64,000 nucleotides of DNA from Streptomyces capitiformicae (lineage in GTDB: Bacteria; Actinomycetota; Actinomycetes; Streptomycetales; Streptomycetaceae). The position numbers were made by a program, and so were the translations under genes. Positions 58,587 to 64,000 of this stretch are shown piece by piece; position 1 is the first letter of the stretch; the number at the start of each line of letters is the position of its first letter. A model generated the notes under the pieces. That model was not told the DNA's origin, did not search any database, and worked only from the letters and a program-made list of their open reading frames with translations. The stretch is taken from contig NZ_CP022161.1 of the NCBI RefSeq assembly GCF_002214185.1, forward strand, positions 5,021,767 through 5,085,766, given 5' to 3'.

Positions 58587-59606
58587 GTGGCACCCCCGCA
58601 CTCCTCCTCCGCACCTCACATCAGCCGGCGAAGACTGCTCGCCACGTCGGCCGCGGCCACGGCGGGCGCGCTGCTCGTCGGGGCAACGGCGGCCGGCACC
58701 GCGACGGCGGCCGACACCGCGGAGACGGCCGCCGGCACCGCGGAGACGCCCGCGAGTTCCTGGCCCGACGTCATCCCACTGCCCAACGGCTTCCGCCCCG
58801 AGGGCATCACCATCGGCGGCGGCCCGTACGCCTATCTCGGCTCCCTCGGAGACGGCTCGATCTACCGCGCCGACCTCCGTACGGGCCAGGGCGGCATCAT
58901 CTCCGCGGGCCCCGGTACGCCCTCCGTGGGGCTCAAACTCGACGGCCGGGGGCGGCTGTTCGTCGCCGGACGCGGTCAGGGCGCCCGGGTGGTCGACGTG
59001 CGCACCGGCGAGATCATCGCGTCCTACGTGCTCACCACGAAGACGCCGACCTTCGCCAACGACGTCTTCCTGACCCCGCGCAGCGCCTGGTTCACCGACT
59101 CGTTCCAGCCGGCGCTCTACGCCCTGCCGCTCGGCCGCCACGGCGCCCTGCCGGACGCGGACGAGGCCGTGACGGTCACGCTCAGCGGCGACTGGACCCA
59201 GACGCCGGGCGAGACCGTCAACGCCAACGGCATCACCAGCACCCCGGACGGCAAGGCCCTGCTGGTCGTCCAGTCCGGCGTCGGCGGCCTGCACCGCGTC
59301 AATCCCAGGACCGGCGTGACCAAGCTCGTCGACCTCGGCGACGCCGCCCCCCTTACCAACGGCGACGGCCTGCTGCTCCTGGGACGGCGCCTCTACGTCG
59401 TACAGAACCGCCAGAACGCGATCGACATCTTCAAGCTCTCGAAGGACGGCCGCAGCGGCATCTTCGAGGGCCGCATCACGGACGCGGACTTCGACGTCCC
59501 GACGACGGTGGCCGCGTTCAAGAACCGCCTCTACCTGCCCAACGCCCGCTTCACCACAACCCCCACCCCGGACACGACGTACGCCGTTGTCGCAGTGGAA
59601 CGCTGA
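58587..59606 (+). CDS. Tat-exported SMP-30/NHL-like beta-propeller protein
   Basis: 339 residues. The twin-arginine signal (ISRRRLLATSAAATAGALLV) ends near TATA. The mature part has propeller-like repeats (PEGITIGGGPYAYLGSLGDG, VGLKLDGRGRLFVAG, NGITSTPDGKALLVVQSGVG and GDGLLLLGRRLYVVQNRQNA), as in superoxide-dismutase-like or SMP-30/gluconolactonase families. No catalytic metal set is certain. The GTG at 58587 follows GGAAGGGA. Confidence 0.8.
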   Translation: MAPPHSSSAPHISRRRLLATSAAATAGALLVGATAAGTATAADTAETAAGTAETPASSWPDVIPLPNGFRPEGITIGGGPYAYLGSLGDGSIYRADLRTGQGGIISAGPGTPSVGLKLDGRGRLFVAGRGQGARVVDVRTGEIIASYVLTTKTPTFANDVFLTPRSAWFTDSFQPALYALPLGRHGALPDADEAVTVTLSGDWTQTPGETVNANGITSTPDGKALLVVQSGVGGLHRVNPRTGVTKLVDLGDAAPLTNGDGLLLLGRRLYVVQNRQNAIDIFKLSKDGRSGIFEGRITDADFDVPTTVAAFKNRLYLPNARFTTTPTPDTTYAVVAVER

Positions 59607-59622
59607 GGTCACTTATAAAAAC

Positions 59623-59671
59623 GCGCGGGGAACTGCGCGATCAACCACAACAGGCCCGCAGGTTGTCGCGC
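59623..59671. repeat. REP-like repeat, short variant
   Basis: GCGCGGGGAACTGCGCGATC, then AACCACAACAGGCCCGCAGG and TTGTCGCG, the widespread Streptomyces GCGCGGGGAACTGCGCGA intergenic motif, between convergent genes. Confidence 0.65.
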
Positions 59672-59691
59672 AGCGTCCCCAACACAGCTGA

Positions 59692-60663
59692 TCATTCCTC
59701 GGACGATTCCTCGTCACCGGCATCCGGCCGTGGCGGTTTGGGCGGCCGCGTACGCCATGTACCGGCCCCCCCGTCACCCCCGTCAGCCGTAGCATGCCCG
59801 GTCGGCCCCGCAGGGTTCCCGCCCCCATCCCGGCGCCGCAGATACCGCTCGAACTCCCGAGCGATCGCCTCGCCCGATGCCTCCGGCAGCTCCGCGGTGT
59901 CCCGGGCCTCCTCCAGCGTCTGCACGTACTCCGCGACCTCGCTGTCCTCGGCGGCCAGCTGATCCACGCCCACCTGCCACGCACGCGCGTCCTCGGGCAG
60001 CTCGCCCAGTGGAATGCGCACGTCGATCAGGTCCTCGAGCCGGTTCAGCAGGGCCAGCGTCGCCTTCGGGTTCGGCGGCTGCGACACGTAGTGCGGCACC
60101 GCGGCCCAGAGCGAGACCGCCGGGACGCCCGCGTGCGTGCACGCTTCCTGGAGGATGCCGACGATGCCCGTGGGGCCCTCGTACTTGGTCTCCTCCAGAT
60201 CCATCCGCTGCGCCAGGTCCGGGTCGGACGTGACACCGCTGACCGGAACCGGACGGGTGTGCGGGGTGTCGCCGAGCAGCGCGCCCAGGATGACGACCAG
60301 CTCCACGCCCAGTTCGTGGGCGAAGCCCAGCAGCTCGTTGCAGAACGAGCGCCACCGCATCGACGGTTCGATGCCTCGGACGAGTACGAGATCACGGGGC
60401 TTCTCGCCGCCGACCCTGACCACGGACAACCTCGTCGTCGGCCAGGTGATCTTCCGTACGCCGCCGTCCAGCCACACCGTGGGCCGGTTCACCTGGAAGT
60501 CGTAGTAGTCCTCGGCGTCCAGCGCCGCGAACACCTCGCCCTTCCACTCCTTGTCCAGGTGCGCGACCGCGGTTGAGGCGGCGTCGCCGGCGTCGTTCCA
60601 GCCTTCGAACGCGGCCACCATGACTGGGTCGATCAGCTCGGGAACCCCCTCCAGCTCGATCAC
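59692..60663 (-). CDS. parJ: PAC2-family protein ParJ
   Basis: 323 residues with the PAC2 fold. ELEGVPELIDPVMVAAFEGW and NDAGDAASTAVAHL at the start, LVLVRGIEPSMRWRSFCNEL, LVVILGALLGDTPHTRPVPV and EGPTGIVGILQEACTHAGVP follow. A proline/acidic tail ends the protein. In S. coelicolor the mshC neighbour SCO1662 (ParJ) binds the partition protein ParA and affects chromosome segregation in sporulating hyphae; that role is assumed from synteny and family. The GTG at 60663 follows GGAAGGAGG. Confidence 0.88.
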   Translation of the reverse strand: MIELEGVPELIDPVMVAAFEGWNDAGDAASTAVAHLDKEWKGEVFAALDAEDYYDFQVNRPTVWLDGGVRKITWPTTRLSVVRVGGEKPRDLVLVRGIEPSMRWRSFCNELLGFAHELGVELVVILGALLGDTPHTRPVPVSGVTSDPDLAQRMDLEETKYEGPTGIVGILQEACTHAGVPAVSLWAAVPHYVSQPPNPKATLALLNRLEDLIDVRIPLGELPEDARAWQVGVDQLAAEDSEVAEYVQTLEEARDTAELPEASGEAIAREFERYLRRRDGGGNPAGPTGHATADGGDGGAGTWRTRPPKPPRPDAGDEESSEE

Positions 60664-60821
60664 CCAGCGCCTCCTTCCGACGTGCCCTCGCGTACGCCTC
60701 AACCTTACGGCGTGCCCAGGGGGCCTCCGCAGCCCCCTTGCACGGGGGAGTGAACGGATCAATGCCCCGTTCGCACGGCTCAAACACTCGCGGACCACAG
60801 GCGCCCTGAGTGATCGACTTC

Positions 60822-61493
60822 TCACAGCGACGACCGCAGCCACTGCTCCACGCTCGCGATATGGACCGTCGCCCACGAACGGGCGGCCTCCGCGTCGCGG
60901 TCGCGGAGGGCGGCGAGGATGGCGCGGTGTTCGTGAAGGGTGCGGCTGACGGCGTCCTCCTGGGTGAGGCCGCGCCAGATACGGGCCCGGGTGGTCGGGC
61001 CGGACAGGCCGTCGAGGAGGGAGCAGAGCACGGAGTTCCCGGAGCTCTGCACGATGCCCTTGTGGAACTCCAGGTCGCAGGCGACCAGCTCCTCCACCGA
61101 CGGCTCGGTGCCCAGTTTGTCCAACTGCGCGCTCAGTGCGTCCAGTTGCTGCTCACTGATGCGCAGGGCGGCCATCGCGGTGGCCGCCGGCTCCAGGATG
61201 CGGCGTACCGCGAGGAACTCCAGGACGGTGTCGTCGCGGTGGAAGTCCACGACGAAACTCAGCGCCTCCAGGAGGAGTTGAGGGTCCAGGCTCGTGACAT
61301 AGGTGCCGTCGCCCTGTCGTACGTCCAGGATGCGGATCAACGACAGGGCGCGCACCGCCTCGCGCAGGGAGTTGCGGGACAGCCCGAGATCGGCGGCGAG
61401 CTCGCTCTCCTTGGGCAGGCGGTCGCCGGGGCGCAGCGCGCCGGAGACGATCATCCCCTTGATCTTCTCGATCGCCTCGTCAGTGACTGCCAT
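60822..61493 (-). CDS. FadR/GntR-family regulator (FCD subfamily)
   Basis: 223 residues. The winged helix-turn-helix spans ALRPGDRLPKESELAADLGL and SRNSLREAVRALSLIRIL, with a wing at RQGDGTYV. The FCD ligand domain has metal residues in VACDLEFHKGIVQSSGNSVL and TLHEHRAILAAL. ATG at 61493. Upstream is the perfect palindrome AGACATCCGATGTCT (61514-61528), probably its own operator. Target metabolite unknown; glpD lies upstream on the same strand. Confidence 0.9.
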   Translation of the reverse strand: MAVTDEAIEKIKGMIVSGALRPGDRLPKESELAADLGLSRNSLREAVRALSLIRILDVRQGDGTYVTSLDPQLLLEALSFVVDFHRDDTVLEFLAVRRILEPAATAMAALRISEQQLDALSAQLDKLGTEPSVEELVACDLEFHKGIVQSSGNSVLCSLLDGLSGPTTRARIWRGLTQEDAVSRTLHEHRAILAALRDRDAEAARSWATVHIASVEQWLRSSL

Positions 61494-61513
61494 GGCGGCC
61501 CTCCCTGTCGTTC

Positions 61514-61528
61514 AGACATCCGATGTCT
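61514..61528. promoter_or_regulatory. Perfect palindrome AGACAT-CCG-ATGTCT, candidate autoregulatory operator
   Basis: Six-base perfect arms with a 3-base centre, 21 bases before the start of the GntR-type gene. Spacing and length fit FCD-type GntR sites. Confidence 0.6.
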
Positions 61529-61637
61529 CAGGCCATTATGGGGCCTCCATCAGCGCCTTTACACGACAAAGGAAAGGGACGGCTCCACCGGCCCATGGAT
61601 GTGCAGCCGCCCCCTTGGCCTACTGGGGCCTACTGTC

Positions 61638-63254
61638 CTACTTCTTGTCGAGCAGGTCCTGGACCTTCGCGCGGACCTCGTCCGTCGCCAGCCCCCGGAT
61701 CGTCAACGTCGTACGCCGCCGCAGCACATCGTCGACCGTCTCGGCCCACTCGGTGTCCCGCGCGTACACGACCTGCGCCCATATCTCCGGCGCGTCGGGG
61801 TGCACCCGCTCACCGAGCTCGGGGTTCTCGTTGGCGAGCCGAGCGATGTCGAAGGCCAGCGACCCGTAGTGCGTGGCCAGATGCCGCGCGGTGTCGGCGC
61901 CCATGCGGGGCCTGGGCGCGGGCCGGTCGACAAGCAGCCGGTGAGCGACCGCGCGCGGATTCGCGACCCCCGGAAGCGGCAGCTTCTTCGGCAGCCTGGA
62001 GACCGGCTCGAAGTCCTCACCCAGCGGGTGCCCCGGCAGCGCCTCCAGCTTCTTCATGATCGTGCGCCCGATGTGCCGGAAGGTCGTCCACTTGCCGCCG
62101 GCCACGGACAGCATCCCGCCCCGACCCTCGGTGACGACCGTCTCCCGCTTGGCCTTCGCCGTGTCCCCGGGCCCACCCGGCAGCACCCGAAGACCCGCGA
62201 AGGCGTACGTGATCAGACCACGGTCGAGCTGCTGGTCCCGGATCGAGAACGCGGCCTCGTCCAGGATCTGAGCGATGTCCTTGTCGTTGACGGCGACGTC
62301 CGCCGGGTCGCCCTCGTACACCTCGTCCGTCGTACCGAGCAGCAGCATGTCCTCCCAGGGGAGGGCGAAGGTGATGCGGTACTTGTCGATGGGGGTGGCG
62401 AGCGCGGCTTTCCACGGGGAGGTCCGCTTCAGGACGAGGTGCGCGCCCTTGGACAGCCGGATGGACGGCGCGGCGTTCGGGTTCTCCATCCTGCGCAGGT
62501 GGTCGACCCACGGCCCGGTCGCGTTCAGCACCAGCCGCGCGTCGACCCCGAACTCGTCACCGGAGAGCCGGTCGCGCAGCTCGGCACCGGTCACGCGCCC
62601 CTTGGTGAAGCGCAGCCCGGTGACCTCGGCGTGGTTCAGTACGACCGCCCCGGACTCGACGGCCGCGCGGACCGTCATCAGGGCCATCCGGGAGTCGTTC
62701 ATCTGGTCGTCGCCGTACACGGCCACGGCCTTGAGGTTCTTGGTGCGCAGCTCGGGCACGTCCTGCGCGGCCTTCGCCGGCGACAGCAGGTGTCCGACGC
62801 CGTCACCGAACGCGGAGAGCGCGGAGTAGGCGAAGACGCCCGCCCCGAGCTTCGCCGCGCCGTGCGGCCCGCCCCGGTACACGGGGAGGTAGAACGTGAG
62901 CGGGTTCGCGAGATGGGGGGCCACCTGGCGGGAGACCGCTCGGCGCTCGAAGTGGTTCTCCGCCACCAGCTTCACCGCGCCGGTCTGCAAGTAGCGCAGA
63001 CCGCCGTGGAGCAGCTTGGAGGAGGCGGAGGAGGTGGCGCCGGCGAAGTCACCGGCGTCGACCAGCGCCACCCTGAGCCCGGACTGCGCGGCGTGCCAGG
63101 CGGTGGATATGCCCAGGATGCCGCCGCCGATCACGAGGAGGTCGTACGACGCCTTGGAGAGCTGCTCCCGGGTCTCGGCACGGCTCGGGTTCGAGCCGGA
63201 CGCCGGGCGCGTCCCCAGGGCAGGCAGGGCTTGCAGGGTGGACTGACTGGTCAT
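61638..63254 (-). CDS. glpD: Glycerol-3-phosphate dehydrogenase (aerobic, FAD)
   Basis: 538 residues. The FAD-binding start is YDLLVIGGGILGISTAWHAA. TSSASSKLLHGGLRYL and HFERRAVSRQVAPHLANPL are GlpD hallmarks, followed by GTTDEVYEGDP, AGLRVLPGG, VAGGKWTTFRHIG and a C-terminal helical cap ending RAKVQDLLDKK. It is membrane-associated and oxidises glycerol 3-phosphate to dihydroxyacetone phosphate, feeding quinones. Follows glpK on the same strand 66 bases on, as in the glycerol (gyl) operon. Confidence 0.94.
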   Translation of the reverse strand: MTSQSTLQALPALGTRPASGSNPSRAETREQLSKASYDLLVIGGGILGISTAWHAAQSGLRVALVDAGDFAGATSSASSKLLHGGLRYLQTGAVKLVAENHFERRAVSRQVAPHLANPLTFYLPVYRGGPHGAAKLGAGVFAYSALSAFGDGVGHLLSPAKAAQDVPELRTKNLKAVAVYGDDQMNDSRMALMTVRAAVESGAVVLNHAEVTGLRFTKGRVTGAELRDRLSGDEFGVDARLVLNATGPWVDHLRRMENPNAAPSIRLSKGAHLVLKRTSPWKAALATPIDKYRITFALPWEDMLLLGTTDEVYEGDPADVAVNDKDIAQILDEAAFSIRDQQLDRGLITYAFAGLRVLPGGPGDTAKAKRETVVTEGRGGMLSVAGGKWTTFRHIGRTIMKKLEALPGHPLGEDFEPVSRLPKKLPLPGVANPRAVAHRLLVDRPAPRPRMGADTARHLATHYGSLAFDIARLANENPELGERVHPDAPEIWAQVVYARDTEWAETVDDVLRRRTTLTIRGLATDEVRAKVQDLLDKK

Positions 63255-63320
63255 GTCGGGTTCTTACTCCTCATCAGAGCTTCGAGATCAGAGCTTCCTG
63301 GGCTCTCTCGTCAGCTCTCG

Positions 63321-64000
63321 TCAGTGCTCGTCTTCGATCCAGCCCATGGTCCGCTCGACGGCCTTGAGCCAGCTCTTGTACTCACGGTCGCGGGTCTCCG
63401 CGTCCATGCGGGGGGTCCACTCGGCGGCCCGGCGCCAGTTGGCGCGCAGGTCGTCGGTGCTGGTCCAGAAGCCGACGGCGAGACCGGCGGCGTAGGCGGC
63501 GCCGAGGCAGGTGGTCTCGGCGACCATCGGGCGCACCACGGGGGCGTCCAGGAAGTCCGAGAGGGTCTGCATCAGCAGGTTGTTGGAGGTCATGCCGCCG
63601 TCGACCTTGAGGGCCGCGAGCTCGACGCCGGAGTCCTTCGTCATGGCGTCGGTGATCTCACGGGTCTGCCAGGCCGTGGCCTCCAGGACGGCACGCGCGA
63701 GGTGCGCCTTGGTGACGTACCGGGTCAGGCCGGCGATCACACCGCGGGCGTCGGAGCGCCAGTACGGGGCGAACAGACCGGAGAAGGCCGGCACGAAGTA
63801 GGCGCCGCCGTTGTCCTCGACCGAGAGCGCGAGGGTCTCGATCTCGGCGGCCGTGGAGATGAGTCCCATCTGGTCGCGCATCCACTGCACCAGTGAACCG
63901 GTGACGGCGATCGAGCCTTCCAGCGCGTAGACCGGCTTCTGGTCGCCGATCCGGTAGCCGACGGTCGTCAGCAGGCCGGAGTAGGAGTTGATGATCTTCT
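63321..64000 (-). CDS. glpK: Glycerol kinase, C-terminal part (continues past the window)
   Basis: About 225 residues visible, the C-terminal half of a FGGY kinase. Seen are [87 protein letters not shown] and [15 protein letters not shown], all standard GlpK. The start lies beyond base 64000. It phosphorylates glycerol, and glpD follows directly, completing the pathway to dihydroxyacetone phosphate. The facilitator gene is expected upstream, outside the window. Confidence 0.95.
   Translation of the reverse strand, partial: KIINSYSGLLTTVGYRIGDQKPVYALEGSIAVTGSLVQWMRDQMGLISTAAEIETLALSVEDNGGAYFVPAFSGLFAPYWRSDARGVIAGLTRYVTKAHLARAVLEATAWQTREITDAMTKDSGVELAALKVDGGMTSNNLLMQTLSDFLDAPVVRPMVAETTCLGAAYAAGLAVGFWTSTDDLRANWRRAAEWTPRMDAETRDREYKSWLKAVERTMGWIEDEH

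Noticed and set aside
60810..63896. 1028-codon plus-strand open frame
   Set aside because: Antisense of the GntR-type regulator, glpD and glpK; no domain, and Arg/Gly/Val-rich composition.

Overview
The window is a high-GC actinobacterial chromosome segment, almost certainly Streptomyces. Codon third positions are nearly all G or C. It carries two chaplin genes, the mycothiol ligase gene mshC, a Streptomyces-type SoxR with an Fe-S cysteine cluster, Tat-type signal peptides, and GTG or apparently leaderless starts. From memory, the series soxR ... gntR-gntK-gntP ... chpH-chpC ... SCO1664 family-mshC-parJ ... glpD-glpK matches the core region around SCO1660-SCO1700 of S. coelicolor, so this is mostly conserved core chromosome with small local insertions. 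I see no prophage, CRISPR array, integrase, transposase gene or rRNA. There is one tRNA (Leu, GAG).

Layout. 1-12.2 kb: end of a DUF3574 protein, an aldehyde/alcohol dehydrogenase pair, a metabolite:H+ symporter, a secreted tripeptidyl aminopeptidase-like hydrolase, a DUF2330 protein, a pair of unknown small membrane proteins, a TetR/acyl-CoA dehydrogenase divergon and a second TetR. 12.2-24.7 kb: a GH11 xylanase/acetylxylan esterase operon, a MaoC-type dehydratase, soxR, an ATP-dependent RNA ligase, a penicillin-acylase-family enzyme, a lipase-like hydrolase, a NamZ-like muramidase, and an SDR gene followed by a third TetR. 24.8-34.5 kb: an acyl-CoA dehydrogenase/APH-family kinase operon, an MBL-fold hydrolase, a His-rich protein, a DUF202 pair, a NUDIX enzyme, a broken DMT transporter, an FAD dehydrogenase, and a molybdopterin enzyme with a cytochrome b subunit. 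34.5-50.9 kb: the gluconate genes, a YchJ protein, an M1 peptidase, a giant Pls/PosA-like single-module NRPS, tRNA-Leu, an M20 peptidase, the chaplins, and a RecD2-like protein that has lost its ATPase motifs. 51-64 kb: an F420-type LLM oxidoreductase, a ferritin-like protein, CorA, a phosphatase-DUF3090-SCO1664 cluster, mshC, a Tat-exported beta-propeller protein, parJ, a GntR regulator, glpD and the C-terminal part of glpK.

Regulatory logic. Three TetR genes sit near matching pairs or triples of short palindromes. One type (AAACTAGCnnTGATA) precedes the aldehyde dehydrogenase operon and the TetR/acyl-CoA dehydrogenase divergon. A second (TACCGACCGGTCGGTA-like) precedes the symporter, the SDR gene and the APH/acyl-CoA dehydrogenase operon. 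A third (TAAGCnnnnGCTTA-like) precedes the second TetR and the MaoC gene. This suggests interlocking control of alcohol/acyl-CoA catabolism. The xylanase operon has its own CGAAACATTCG operators.

Most unusual content. Three non-coding elements (7546-7804, 33987-34163, 52146-52415) share an internal core, yet each has its own perfectly matched terminal inverted repeats of 22-25 bp. One lies in frame inside the cytochrome b gene and adds 59 residues. Two of them contain a further nested palindromic repeat, which is also inserted in a separate REP-like repeat at 56.9 kb. Apparent frameshifts occur in the DMT transporter (two) and in the partial DUF3574 gene.
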